Origin: Candidatus Spechtbacteria bacterium RIFCSPLOWO2_12_FULL_38_22
GTDB lineage: Bacteria > Patescibacteriota > Minisyncoccia > Spechtbacterales > 2-12-FULL-38-22
Direction of reading: 5' to 3'
NCBI GenBank assembly: GCA_001820055.1
Contig: MHOK01000024.1
Span: 1 to 39,246, forward strand
Length of the DNA stretch: 39,246 nucleotides
Shown here piece after piece: positions 7,697 through 17,016 of this stretch. The notes beneath the pieces are model-generated. The model did not search any database, was not told where the DNA came from, and saw only the letters and a list, made by a program, of their open reading frames with translations. The position numbers and the translations under genes are program-made. How positions within the stretch are numbered: the stretch's first letter is position 1; each line of letters starts with the position of its first letter.

Positions 7697-7702
7697 TATA
7701 CT
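7697..7702 (+). promoter_or_regulatory. Extended -10 promoter of hom
   Basis: TGCTATACT (extended -10 TGn plus TATACT), then a leader of about 22 nt in which AGGA stands about 5 nt before the ATG. Confidence 0.55.
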
Positions 7703-7730
7703 TTTTTTAGTTAATAAAAGCAGGAAAAAA

Positions 7731-9008
7731 ATGACAAAAAAATTACAAGTAGCGTTGGTCGGGTGTGGAACAGTGGGAAGCGCGGTAGCTAAGTTTTTGT
7801 TAGCTCACAGACTCGATTTGGTTGTTACAAGCGATGTGGATATCAAGTTATCTAAAATTTATACACGCAACCCAAACGGAAGAAAGTCGCAAGAACTTTA
7901 TACCACACACCCAGAGTTATTTGTGCAGGATTTTGACGAAATTTTACAGGATTCACAAATAGACATCGTCATAGAAACCATAGGAGGCACGGACTTTGCA
8001 AGAGAAGTTGTTGTAGGCGCTATAAAAAGCGATAAAGATGTGGTGACGGCAAACAAAGCGTTGCTTGCAATTTACGGAGAGGAGATATTTGCTTTACTAA
8101 GACAATACGGCAGGCAATTAGGATACGAAGCCGCAGTTGCGGGGTCCATACCTATAATCTCTACTCTAAGAAACCATTTGGTTGGAAGAAGAGTTAAGGC
8201 GATTGCCGGAATTCTAAATGGTACTTGTAATTACATATTAAGCAGAATGCAGGAAAGCGGATGTTCTTTTGGGGATGCTCTTAAAGACGCTCAAGAGTTA
8301 GGGTATGCGGAAGCAGATCCTAACGAAGATATTAGCGGTGCTGATACAAGAAATAAAATTTCTATTTTGGCACATACCGCATTCGGGTTTTACTTTAATC
8401 CGGCAGATATATATACGCAGGGCATAGAAGAAATTATTCCAGAAGATTTTAAATATGCAAAAGATAAGTTTAACTCTACTATTAAACTTATAGCGTACTG
8501 TACAAACGAAAGAGTTATATATGTTTGTCCCATGCTTGTTCCCAGGAATAGCTTTTTGGCAAATATATCAGACAATAGAAATGGGATTAGTATATATGGA
8601 GAGTATTTTAATGAAATTGGTTTAACTGGCCCAGGTTCAGGAGGAGAGCAAACTGCGGTAAGCATTATTGCAGATTTAGTAAGTATTGCCAGTGGTACTC
8701 TAAAAAGTAAACACTTGACTACGTTTGAACCACATAGTTTCGAAGAGCTATATTTTACGCATACTTTAAGATTTGTTATAAAAGATCAGGTGGGAATTCT
8801 AAGAGATATTACTGGGATATTAGCGCAGGAAGGTATTAGTGTTAGAGCTGTAGAGCAAAATGAATATACAGAAGATGACAAGGATAGTTTGCCATTTTTT
8901 ATTACGTTGGAACCCGCGCAGGAAAAGAATGTGCAAAAGGCCGTACATAAAATTAATCAGCTTCCCTATATGGTGCGTCCAGTAGTTATATTTCGTATAT
9001 TAAAATAG
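7731..9008 (+). CDS. hom: Homoserine dehydrogenase with C-terminal ACT domain
   Basis: A 425-residue enzyme, normal length for the monofunctional Hom. It reduces aspartate semialdehyde to homoserine with NAD(P)H on the way to threonine and methionine. The N-terminus has the nucleotide-binding VGCGTVGSAVA (residues 10-20). VTANKALLA, AGSIPII, ILNGTCNYIL and the catalytic block LGYAEADPNEDISGADTRNK follow, then GPGSGGEQTA closing the dehydrogenase fold. The last 80 residues (from LRFVIKDQVGILRDITGIL) are an ACT regulatory domain, usually a site for threonine feedback. No other threonine-pathway gene is in the window, which is notable for a CPR genome, where amino-acid pathways are usually lacking. 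It has its own promoter and terminator. Confidence 0.95.
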   Translation: MTKKLQVALVGCGTVGSAVAKFLLAHRLDLVVTSDVDIKLSKIYTRNPNGRKSQELYTTHPELFVQDFDEILQDSQIDIVIETIGGTDFAREVVVGAIKSDKDVVTANKALLAIYGEEIFALLRQYGRQLGYEAAVAGSIPIISTLRNHLVGRRVKAIAGILNGTCNYILSRMQESGCSFGDALKDAQELGYAEADPNEDISGADTRNKISILAHTAFGFYFNPADIYTQGIEEIIPEDFKYAKDKFNSTIKLIAYCTNERVIYVCPMLVPRNSFLANISDNRNGISIYGEYFNEIGLTGPGSGGEQTAVSIIADLVSIASGTLKSKHLTTFEPHSFEELYFTHTLRFVIKDQVGILRDITGILAQEGISVRAVEQNEYTEDDKDSLPFFITLEPAQEKNVQKAVHKINQLPYMVRPVVIFRILK

Positions 9009-9017
9009 ATTAAATTT

Positions 9018-9052
9018 AATACCATCCGTATTTTATCGGATGGTATTTATTT
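9018..9052 (+). terminator. Terminator of hom
   Basis: AATACCATCCG (9018-9028) pairs with CGGATGGTATT (9037-9047), followed by a T-rich stretch. Confidence 0.85.
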
Positions 9053-9080
9053 TAAACAATTCTGATTAACAAAGTTGTAC

Positions 9081-9118
9081 AAAACAAAAACATGTGCCTA
9101 AGCACATGTTTTTGTTTT
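9081..9118. terminator. Terminator between hom and the RRM gene
   Basis: Perfect 17-bp arms (9081-9097 and 9102-9118) with a 4-nt loop. Both arms end in A/T tracts, so it can work on either strand and should end the minus-strand RRM transcript. Confidence 0.85.
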
Positions 9119-9139
9119 GATTTGAATTACGAAAAATAA

Positions 9140-9400
9140 TTATTCTCGCTCTTCTCTTGGTCTTGCCTCATTAACAACAAGTGTTCTACCGCCAAACTCA
9201 GTTCCATTTAGAGTTTCAACGGCTTTTTTTGCTTCATCGTCGCTACTCATTTCTACGAAACCAAAACCTCGGCTTCGGCCACTGAACTTGTCAGTGATGA
9301 TTGCAGCTGATTCCACAGAACCCGCAGAACTAAAATGTTCTCTTAGGTCGTCTTCTGTTGAAGTATAAGGAATTCCACCAACATATAATTTTTTACCCAC
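9140..9400 (-). CDS. RRM-type RNA-binding protein
   Basis: An 86-residue protein made of one RNA-recognition motif. RNP2 is LYVGGI (5-10) and RNP1 is RGFGFVEM (about 44-51), with the aromatic residues that stack on RNA bases in place. The short tail RPREERE is charged. Single-RRM proteins of this sort in bacteria (well known from cyanobacteria) bind single-stranded RNA and are often cold-induced. The start is a GTG at 9400. The leader is about 135 nt if the minus-strand promoter at 9542-9570 is used, with a hairpin only about 10 nt before the start, which could be a site of temperature or self-regulation. It is the only minus-strand gene between positions 1 and 31445. Confidence 0.92.
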   Translation of the reverse strand: MGKKLYVGGIPYTSTEDDLREHFSSAGSVESAAIITDKFSGRSRGFGFVEMSSDDEAKKAVETLNGTEFGGRTLVVNEARPREERE

Positions 9401-9410
9401 AATGATATAT

Positions 9411-9443
9411 AAGTATCTTCAAAAAACATTTCTCAAGATACTT
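9411..9443 (-). promoter_or_regulatory. Hairpin in the leader of the RRM gene
   Basis: AAGTATCTT (9411-9419) pairs with AAGATACTT (9435-9443) around a 15-nt loop. On the minus strand it ends about 10 nt before the GTG start. It could gate translation; it lacks a T run and is not a terminator. Confidence 0.5.
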
Positions 9444-9541
9444 ATAATTAAACTTATATCCATAAACTCTTATTTTCGACTCGCACTTATTTTTAAAGTT
9501 GATAACCTACAATGGGTTATGAAATAGAATTTACGCTATTC

Positions 9542-9570
9542 TTTATACTATATATCCAAATAAATTGCAA
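9542..9570 (-). promoter_or_regulatory. Minus-strand promoter for the RRM gene
   Basis: Read on the minus strand: TTGCAA (9570-9565), a 17-nt spacer and TATAAA (9547-9542). The rest of 9401-9747 holds no gene: the leader hairpin, this promoter, and on the plus strand an AT-rich region before the membrane-protein gene. Confidence 0.55.
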
Positions 9571-9747
9571 TAGCAAAGCAGAAAAATAGGCAAATATTTA
9601 AGTATTTTCTTTTCCACAAGGAAAATTTGCAGATTACTGATATAATAATAATAGAGAAAAGTACTCAAAAAGGTCGTTTTTGATTTAAGAATTGACCATA
9701 AGGTCTTTAAATTAAGAAAAATCTTAATTTTTTTACTATAAACGTTT

Positions 9748-10431
9748 ATGTTAGTACAAGGTTGGATAGAAATATTCGTTTTTTCCTTGCAAGATTTGTG
9801 GCTACGTTTTGTGAATTTTTTCCCAACAATTTTTGGAGCATTTTTAGTGTTCCTATTAGGTTGGATCGTGGCAGTTTTTCTTGGAAGGGGAGTTACAAAA
9901 CTGTTTCAAACACTTCAAGTTGACAAACTATTTGATCAACTAGGTGTTATGAAACAAGCTCATAAAGCTGGGCTTGAATGGGAAGCTTCAGTACTTTTTG
10001 GAGCTTTAGTCCGATGGTTTTTTATCATCGTGACATTCCTTGCCACAGTTGACATTTTAGAATTAGATCAACTTTCGGGATATATTTCAAGTATATTACT
10101 GTATGTGCCAAACATTATTATTGCGGCCTTGATATTAGTCGTGGCGGCAGTTTTGGCTTCATTTCTTGAAAGACTAGTAAAAGCAAGCATGAAAGCTACA
10201 GAAGTTGGTCCCGTAAAATTTGTGGGTGCCACAGTGCGTTGGAGTGTTTGGGGATTTGCATTTATTGCAGTCCTTAACCAACTGGGTATAGCTTCTGCAT
10301 TGGTACAAGTTCTATTTATGGGATTTGTTGCCATGTTGGCACTTGCTGGAGGTCTGGCTTTTGGACTTGGCGGACAGGGAGTTGCAAAAGAAGTTTGGGA
10401 AGCTGTGAGAGATGATGTAAAAGGTAAGTAA
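9748..10431 (+). CDS. Membrane protein of the MscS / CmpX (conserved TM-helix) type
   Basis: A 227-residue integral membrane protein with about five hydrophobic segments: around residues 24-48 (FFPTIFGAFLVFLLGWIVAV), 85-105, 113-140, 165-185 and 190-212. The pattern of a TM helix followed by GRGVTKLFQ and the final AGGLAFGLGGQGVAKEVWE match the conserved-TM-helix family related to small mechanosensitive channels (CmpX in Pseudomonas). The Gly/Ala-rich last helix resembles the MscS pore helix. The soluble beta domain of true MscS is missing, so channel activity is inferred. A TATAAA/TACTAT box at 9735-9742 lies 5-7 nt before the ATG, suggesting a leaderless mRNA. Confidence 0.8.
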   Translation: MLVQGWIEIFVFSLQDLWLRFVNFFPTIFGAFLVFLLGWIVAVFLGRGVTKLFQTLQVDKLFDQLGVMKQAHKAGLEWEASVLFGALVRWFFIIVTFLATVDILELDQLSGYISSILLYVPNIIIAALILVVAAVLASFLERLVKASMKATEVGPVKFVGATVRWSVWGFAFIAVLNQLGIASALVQVLFMGFVAMLALAGGLAFGLGGQGVAKEVWEAVRDDVKGK

Positions 10432-10450
10432 AACAAACAATACTAATTTG

Positions 10451-10490
10451 AAATCTAAAAATCCTTCGTACGCGAGGGATTTTTAGATTT
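10451..10490 (+). terminator. Terminator of the MscS-like gene
   Basis: AAATCTAAAAATCC (10451-10464) pairs with GGATTTTTAGATTT (10477-10490). The loop is GC-rich and the end T-rich. Confidence 0.8.
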
Positions 10491-10560
10491 TAAGAAAAAC
10501 TGTTGAGCCACTACATTGAGCTTGAAATTCGCCTAAGTGTATGAGATGCTAAAAATAAAC

Positions 10561-12681
10561 ATGATTGAAAGTATAACTTTTTTCAAAAAAAATAGAAAAG
10601 ATAAAAAAGACAAACATCCACCTAATCCTGAAGGTGATTTAACCAGTGAGCAGAAAGGGGCTAGGGATATTATCGTATTTTATCTCCACAATGGAGACAT
10701 GGACAATGCTCTAAAAACTAAAGAGAAGTTTAACCTCCCGGATGAAATAGTCCACGAAGTTGTAAAAAATAGAATTATATCCCTTCTCCGCGATGGATAT
10801 ATAAATGAAGCTCTAAAAATCAAAGAGGCGTTTAACCCCCCAGACGAGATGTTGTCTTCTCCTGAAGTTTACGAAGCAGCCAAAGATGGAATTATATACT
10901 TTCTCAGGAGAGAAAACATAGACGACGCCCTCAGAGTTAAAGAGAAGTTTAACCTCCCAGATGAAATAGTCCACGAAGCGACTAAAAATGCAATTATATA
11001 CCTTCTCCTTAACGGAGGCCTAGATATCGTTCCAGAAATCAAAGAGGCGTTTAACTTCCCAGACGAGATGTTGTCTTCTCCCGAAGTTTACGCAAGGGTC
11101 AAAGATGAAATTATATCCCTTCTCCGCGTGGGGTACATAGACATCGTTTCAAAAATCAAAGAAGCGCTTAATTTCTCAGACGAAATGTTGTCTTCTCCTG
11201 AAGTTTACGAAGCAGCCAAAGATGGAATTATGCACTCTCTCCGCAACGGGTACACAGACATTGCTTTAAAAATCAAAGAAGCGTTTAATCTCTCAGACAA
11301 AATGTTTTACTCGCCCGAGATTAAAGAAGCGTTTCTGATGGGGTTTATGTTTTGCCTAGCAAGAAAAAATGACGTTGAAAAAATTTTTGAAATTAAGGAA
11401 AAATTTGGTATTTCCGATGAGGCGCTTTTTCCACCCACGCATAGAAGGGTAGTGATAAAACAGTTATTACAAAGACAAGCTTATCAGCAACTTCGTAAAA
11501 TTACGGAGATACTGGGGATAACGGATGGAGAGATACAGGGAATAGACGCGGAGTTATTAAAACTTGATGTAAGCGCGAAAGACCCATATGCAGAGCACGA
11601 ATGGCTTTTTAACGGGGAAAAGATAAAGAGGTCTGTTTTATTAGCCAAGGTATTAAATGGAGAGTTGGGTATTGAGCAAGTTGTTTTGGATTTTGAAATT
11701 GCTGAAAGCGATTTGCCTCGTATCAAAGAAGCATTAAGAATGATCAAAGAGGTTGTATACAGAAAATACTCTGTTTTTGAAAGAGAAATAACAAACTCCC
11801 CGCATATATCAGAAATAGAAAAACATTCTCTATTGAGCGCAGGCAATGGCCGTAGGACCGCTCTATTAAATACCCTTTTTGAATTAACTTCTCGATTATT
11901 TATTCAAACTGGGGAGTTCCGTGATTTTAGTACCAATTTGTCTGAGAATAATTTTGCAAATATGCTTAATACTACCGAATCATGGTTCTCGGATATTATC
12001 AAGCGTGGGATAGAAGCGTTTTTAAAAGTTTACGAAATTGATATCCCTTTGTACGATCGGCTATATGATGAATTTGATTTAGCTAGAGGAATGGGAAGTC
12101 ACCCGATGGAGGTATATTTAGGTAGGGACGGGATTTATGCTTGGCTTGGCAGGAGAGTGCAAGATATTGCCCGAAGGAGAAGAATGGGTCCGCAAGCAAG
12201 AAAAAGGATAAAAGAAAGCGGTAAAGTGCTTGAGATAAAGCCACGATATTTAGTTTATCCTCGTTATATGAGAGATCGTCTTGGTTACATTGCCAAGAGA
12301 GATTATCTAGCGCAAGAGAGAATTACTCCTGACCAAGATCCATTTTTCTTTGATACCGGATATACAGGTACTATCCCAGAGGATATTATGAAGGTTATGG
12401 GATTTACCAGCGAAGAAATAGAAAGAAGGATTAAATTATTGTCAGCGACAAAAGAGAGTAGGCGAATAAGGGGAATAGGGGATAGCGCGAGAAAAGATAT
12501 AGTGGAGTATATAGAAGGAAATGCCCAAAGCGAGAACAGCGCGGAAGGATTAATCATAGATCCAGGCACGGGTAAAATAAAGCACATAGCCCAACCCGCT
12601 AGTCCAAAAGATCAATTTACATTTCAAATGGTACGCCAAGCTATAGTTAGGCATTACTGGTTTGAAGAGATGAATAAGTAA
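10561..12681 (+). CDS. Helical-repeat protein A with a conserved C-terminal domain, unknown function
   Basis: A protein of about 706 residues with no signal peptide or membrane segment. The first 300 residues hold seven units of 34 or 39 residues (the long form adds SSPEV). A typical unit reads AAKDGIIYFLRRENIDDALRVKEKFNLPDE, two helices with an LPDE/FPDE turn, resembling TPR/PPR-type alpha-solenoids. Neighbouring units are very similar in DNA, which points to recent tandem copying. A linker follows, then a C-terminal domain of about 230 residues shared with the protein at 18350: VYLGRDGIYAW, VYPRYMRD, FFDTGYTGTIPEDIMKVMGF, and RQAIVRHYWF at the end. I do not recognise this domain; RDG and DTGxTG motifs recall HAD-like fold proteins, but that is weak. 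The start at 10561 is chosen because it aligns with the paralogue; a GTG at 10537 is possible. Confidence 0.8.
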   Translation: MIESITFFKKNRKDKKDKHPPNPEGDLTSEQKGARDIIVFYLHNGDMDNALKTKEKFNLPDEIVHEVVKNRIISLLRDGYINEALKIKEAFNPPDEMLSSPEVYEAAKDGIIYFLRRENIDDALRVKEKFNLPDEIVHEATKNAIIYLLLNGGLDIVPEIKEAFNFPDEMLSSPEVYARVKDEIISLLRVGYIDIVSKIKEALNFSDEMLSSPEVYEAAKDGIMHSLRNGYTDIALKIKEAFNLSDKMFYSPEIKEAFLMGFMFCLARKNDVEKIFEIKEKFGISDEALFPPTHRRVVIKQLLQRQAYQQLRKITEILGITDGEIQGIDAELLKLDVSAKDPYAEHEWLFNGEKIKRSVLLAKVLNGELGIEQVVLDFEIAESDLPRIKEALRMIKEVVYRKYSVFEREITNSPHISEIEKHSLLSAGNGRRTALLNTLFELTSRLFIQTGEFRDFSTNLSENNFANMLNTTESWFSDIIKRGIEAFLKVYEIDIPLYDRLYDEFDLARGMGSHPMEVYLGRDGIYAWLGRRVQDIARRRRMGPQARKRIKESGKVLEIKPRYLVYPRYMRDRLGYIAKRDYLAQERITPDQDPFFFDTGYTGTIPEDIMKVMGFTSEEIERRIKLLSATKESRRIRGIGDSARKDIVEYIEGNAQSENSAEGLIIDPGTGKIKHIAQPASPKDQFTFQMVRQAIVRHYWFEEMNK

Positions 12682-12784
12682 ATTTTGTTTGTCTGTGAAG
12701 TTTATTTTAGAGATTATATCGGCTTAATAATACAATATACTTTTTGTATATTACTAACGCGAGTAACTCACAAGTAATCCACAC

Positions 12785-12814
12785 TTGACAAGTTGTATGT
12801 ATTTGGAATAAAAT
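12785..12814 (+). promoter_or_regulatory. Promoter of the 23S-5S unit
   Basis: TTGACA at 12785-12790 and TAAAAT at 12809-12814 (18-nt spacer). This shows that 23S is transcribed independently of 16S. Confidence 0.75.
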
Positions 12815-12893
12815 GAGTAACATGCGAAATAGTGAATTTTTAAGAAATAAAACAAGCGGAATCTAGCCAGCCATTTTTTTATGCGCTGATATG

Positions 12894-12919
12894 AAATCGC
12901 TTGGTAAGCGATTTTTTTT
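12894..12919 (+). terminator. Intrinsic terminator inside the 23S leader (possible attenuator)
   Basis: AAATCGCTT (12894-12902), loop GGT, AAGCGATTT (12906-12914), then a run of T. It lies about 80 nt after the promoter and 260 nt before 23S, so rRNA synthesis must pass it. Confidence 0.7.
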
Positions 12920-13104
12920 GTTCATTCCTCACTGCGTTCGGTGCAAGATAGTGCGTAGTTTGTATTTGGTAGTTCGTAGAATATTTAGTTTGCTTAAGAT
13001 AGTTTTTCTACTGACTACCCACTACTCACTACCAACTAGCTTCGAGCGTAGTGAGGAGAGAAAAAAATTGCACTTTAACAATTGAATAATGTTATCTACA
13101 AAAT

Positions 13105-13125
13105 AAGAACATTTTGTAATTCCGC
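13105..13125 (+). other. 5' arm of precursor-23S processing stalk
   Basis: 21 nt complementary to 16764-16784 with one mismatch. It closes the 23S precursor on its own. Confidence 0.85.
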
Positions 13126-13409
13126 GGTTTTGTCCGAAGGTATAACCATAGTGGTATGGATTTACCTTTGGATTTATCAACAATATTAAAACTCAAGGGC
13201 ATATGGAGGATGCCTTGACACCAAAAGGGGAAGAAGGACGTGGTGTAGCTGCGAAAAGCCTCGGGTAGGTGCGTAGCAACCTTTGATCCGGGGATATCCG
13301 AATGAGGAAACTCGATGCGGCAAAACCGCATCACCCTGTCGTAAGACATGGACCGTACCCGCTGAAGTGAAACATCTTAGTAAGCGGAGGAAAAATATAC
13401 CGTAAATAT

Positions 13410-13507
13410 AGTGTGCTTTGCACATTGTACGTCGTTGATTGCAAATAGCTTGTCATTTTTATGATTTGCTATATTTGCGATATGCGATTTGCTGTGCATA
13501 GCACACT
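13410..13507 (+). other. Insertion in 23S near E. coli position 210
   Basis: An extra stem AGTGTGC/GCACACT encloses about 84 nt absent from E. coli between GAGGAAAA and ATTCCC. It resembles the intervening sequences that RNase III removes in other bacteria. Confidence 0.65.
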
Positions 13508-13787
13508 GGTATTCCCTTAGTAGCGGCGAGCGAAAAGGGATTAGGACCCCTTAGGGGGTCCGTAGCCCAAAATCTGCGAATTGTTTACAATACGCAGGTG
13601 GTAGTAGGACTATTTTTTCGCGAGCGAAATTTTAGAAAAATAACTCTGGAAAGTGTAACCAAAGAGGGTAAAAGTCCCGTATTTAAAAAAATTGAACTCG
13701 TTAAATAGTATCCTGAGTAACTCGAGACACGACCACCTCGAGTGAATCATCCCGAACTATCGGGAAAGGCTAAATACTTTTGGTGAT

Positions 13788-13824
<37 letters not shown>

Positions 13825-13882
13825 CAGCCCGGTTAGGGCGGTGAAATAGAACCTGAAACCATATGCCTACAAGGAACAGGAG

Positions 13883-13963
13883 CCCCTCACTTGGTTTTAT
13901 GAATTATTTAATTATAGTTTTTTTTAAAGCTAAAATTATTTGTTCGTAGATCCAAGTGAGGGG
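13883..13963 (+). other. Intervening sequence in 23S helix 25
   Basis: A perfect 12-bp stem (CCCCTCACTTGG and its complement at 13952-13963) closes an AT-rich loop of about 57 nt. Helix 25 is a classical site of excised intervening sequences. Confidence 0.75.
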
Positions 13964-14621
13964 TGACTGTGTGCCTTTTGTAGAATGATCCAACGAGTTA
14001 TTTTATACTGCAAACTAAGTCCTGATAAGGATGTAGTTACAGGGAAACCGAGTGTTAATAGCGCGAACATGAGTTTTTTTGATAGGAAAAATCCTATCAA
14101 AAAAATTCAAATGTAGTATGAAATAGACCCGAAGCCAGGCGATCTACCCATGACCAGGGTGAACCCCGAGTAATATCGGGGGGAGGCCCGAACCCACTTC
14201 CGTTGCAATAGAAGGGGATGAGTCGTGGGTCGCAGTAAAAAGCTAATCGAGCCTGGTAATAGCTGGTTCTCTCCGAAATAGCTTTAGGGCTAGCTTTCGG
14301 TTATAGATTTATGAAGGTAGAGCACTAATTGGTCTATCAAGGCTTATGCTGAGATTGATCAGATAAACTCCGAATTTCATAAATTGTTTCCGAAAAGTTA
14401 GAATATGGGGGCTAAGCTTCATATTCAAAAGGGAAACAGCCCAAATCGCAGTCTAAGGTCCCCAAATGCAAGCTCAGTGGGAAAGGATGTGAAATTTCTT
14501 GAACAGCTAGGAGGTTGGCTTAGAAGCAGCCATCCTTTAAAAAGTGCGTAACAGCTTACTAGTCGAGAGATTTTGTGCCTAAAATTTAACGGGGCTTAAG
14601 CTTGCTACCGAAGACGCGGAT

Positions 14622-14726
14622 GCCACCGCATCTCATTTTGTTTGATATGAAATTTAAAATTTCTAATTTTCAATTTAAAAATTGTTTAAAAATTTTTTCA
14701 TATCGAGCACAGCGAGATGTGGTGGC
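14622..14726 (+). other. Intervening sequence in 23S helix 45
   Basis: GCCACCGCATCTC (14622-14634) pairs with GAGATGTGGTGGC (14714-14726, one G-U). The 79 nt inside are AT-rich with a second stem (GATATGAAA against TTTTCATATC). Helix 45 is another classical intervening-sequence site. Confidence 0.75.
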
Positions 14727-15429
14727 GTGGTAGGAGAGCATTTCTATTGCGCTGAAGTTGCATCGTAAGGTGTGATGGAGCGATAGGAAGAGAGAATGTT
14801 GGAATGAGTAACCACAAGTAGGATGAGAGATCCTACCGCCAAAAGCCTAAGGTTTCCTTGGCAATGACAATCAGCCAAGGGTTAGGCGGGCCTAACCCTG
14901 ACTCCGAAAGGTGGCAGGGGATGGACAGCCGGTTAATATTCCGGCCCTTCCTATTTACATGATGGAGTGACGGAGACTAATAAGGAGAGCATATTATTGG
15001 ATTTGTGTTTCTATTCTGGAGAGGTTCTTGGGAGAAATGCCCAAGAGGCTTAATTGCAACTTCAATTGAATGGAAAAAGTTTCGCTACGGCGAAGCTATT
15101 CTCCCCAGCAGTCTTCCGAGAAAAACTTCTAAAGTTAATAAATAGGAACCCGTACTGCAAACCGACACAGGTGGGCAAGTAGAGTATACTAAGGCGAACG
15201 AGTGAATCTTCGTCAAGGAACTCGGCAAATTAGCTAGGCGTAAGTTCGCAATATGCCTTCCCCGATTAAAACCGGGGCGCAGCTAAAGTTTTCCTAGCGA
15301 CTGTTTATCAAAAACACAGGTCCCTGCGAACTCGTAAGAGTATGTATAGGGGCTGACGCCTGACCAATGCTGGAAGGTTAAGAGTCGTTTGTTGTTCGAT
15401 TTATCGTGCAGCTTGTGACTTAAGCCCCA

Positions 15430-15480
<51 letters not shown>

Positions 15481-16031
15481 TGGTAACTTCAGACCCGCAC
15501 GAATGGCGTAACGACTGGGAAACTGTCTCGACGAAGAGCTCGGTGAAAATGCAATGAGGGTAAAGATGCCCTCTACCCGCGGAAAGACGGAAAGACCCCG
15601 GGAGCTTTACTATAGCTTTCTATTGTTTTGGCGTTTTAGATGCGTAGCGTAGTGGGGAGACTTTGAAGTTCCGCTTTTGGGCGGAATGGAGTCATCAATG
15701 AAACACCCATCTTTTGAAATGCCATAACTAACCTCGATTTAATAAATCGAGAGACAGTGGATGGTAGGTAGTTTAAGTGGGGCGCTTGCCTCCTAAACAG
15801 TAACGGAGGCGTTTATTAAGGTCAGCTAGCTACGGATGGAAATCGTGGCGGTCGTGCAAAGGCATAAGCTGGCTTAACTGCAAGGCATATTTGCCGCGCA
15901 GATGCGAAAGCAGAACTTAGTGAACCGACCTTCTTTTATAGAAGAGCGGAAGATCATCAGATAAAAGCTACCCCGGGGATAACAGGCTGGTCGCCTCCAA
16001 GAGTCCACATCGACGAGGCGGTTCGGCACCT

Positions 16032-16369
16032 TTATTAAACATATTGGGGTGCTACAACAGTAATGTTGTACCTGTTTTTCAAGAAAAGCATACTTGAAGA
16101 AAAATAAAAATTCGGCTTATAACGGTGAACTCCGTATATAGACACTATCGAAAGGTAGAATGCATATACGGACAATATCGTGGGAAGTTCGACCTAAAGT
16201 GTCGAACCCCTTAGAGACTGACCCGAAAGGGAAGGTTCTTCGAAAAAATTCGAAGGACAACACGCCGACTCCTATTACAAAAAGCGAGACTATGGCCAAG
16301 AACACCTAATGTCCGCAATAGGATGAAGATATAGTCCGAACCTCTTGGTAACAAGAGAAAAATCGACAG
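16032..16369 (+). ncRNA. Group I self-splicing intron in 23S (after E. coli U2500)
   Basis: The exons GGCACCT and CGATGTCGG join to the normal peptidyl-transferase loop sequence. P1 is clear: exon GCACCT pairs with GGGGTGC at about 16056-16062, leaving the required U-G pair at the 5' splice site. The intron ends in G. The P7 strands GAGACTAT and GATATAGTCC (about 16285-16292 and 16327-16336) have the classical sequence. There is no homing-endonuclease ORF inside. Confidence 0.88.
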
Positions 16370-16455
16370 CGATGTCGGCTCATCGTATCCTGGGGCTGGA
16401 GCAGGTCCCAAGGGTTTGGCTGTTCGCCAATTAAAACGGTACGCGAGCTGGGTTC

Positions 16456-16486
<31 letters not shown>

Positions 16487-16763
16487 TCCGTGGGCGTTGA
16501 ATCTTGAGGTGGGTCGCTCCTAGTACGAGAGGACCGGAGTGAACGAACCTCTGGTGTACCAGTTGTCGTGCCAACGGCATAGCTGGGTAGCTAAGTTCGG
16601 AAGGGATAAGTGCTGAAAGCATATAAGCACGAAGCCTGCACCAAGATTAGGATTCTTAGATTCCCGCTAGACTAGCGGGTTGATAGGCTACAGGTATAAG
16701 CTCCGTAAGGAGTTAAGCCGAGTAGTACTAATAAATCATTTTTAAGTTGTTGTTTTTAAAACA

Positions 16764-16784
16764 GCGGAATTACATAATGTTCTT
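16764..16784 (+). other. 3' arm of precursor-23S processing stalk
   Basis: Pairs with 13105-13125. It lies between 23S and 5S, so 5S is released separately. Confidence 0.85.
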
Positions 16785-16816
16785 AAATGTAGAATAAAAT
16801 TCTTATTAAAAAACAA

Positions 16817-16933
16817 GTATAAGGCATTTACACTGAAAGTGCTCCACCCGTTCCCATTCCGAACACGGAAGTGAAATCTTTCAAGGCCGATGGTACTAGC
16901 TTTGCGCTGGGAGAGTAGGTAGATGCCCTATAT
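16817..16933 (+). rRNA. rrf: 5S ribosomal RNA
   Basis: About 117 nt with CCACCCGTTCCCATTCCGAA, CACGGAAGTGAAA and GCCGATGGTACT in the usual order. The terminal stem is GTATAAGGCAT with ATGCCCTATAT. A T run directly after the stem probably ends the transcript. Confidence 0.95.
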
Positions 16934-17003
16934 TTGTTTTTTTAATAATTTTAACCATACGCTATTTAATGCTTGGCGCCTAGAATCTAGTTTGATTTTT
17001 TGT

Positions 17004-17009
17004 TAATAT
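17004..17009 (+). promoter_or_regulatory. -10 box of rodA, probable leaderless start
   Basis: TAATAT ends 7 nt before the ATG at 17017. A good -35 is not evident. Confidence 0.45.
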
Positions 17010-17016
17010 TATTTTA

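Larger units (their letters stand above)
12682..13182 (+). other. Intergenic region and leader of the 23S-5S unit
   Basis: No gene is seen. In order it holds a small inverted repeat (ATACAATATAC... near 12730-12762), the 23S promoter (12785-12814), an intrinsic terminator-like hairpin (12894-12919), a long imperfect inverted repeat (12927-13056; arms CCTCACTGCGTTCG and CGAGCGTAGTGAGG), and the 5' stalk arm (13105-13125). Confidence 0.7.

Noticed and set aside
10640-11480. CRISPR-like array
   Set aside because: The repeats are in frame, of 34-39 codons and diverged at third positions; they are protein repeats without spacers.
4769-12681. Prophage or integrative island between 16S and 23S
   Set aside because: No integrase, phage structural or transfer genes are present; the genes are ordinary cellular ones with separate promoters.
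12891-13085. Small open frame in the 23S leader
   Set aside because: It runs through the terminator hairpin and the inverted repeat and has no protein-like composition.
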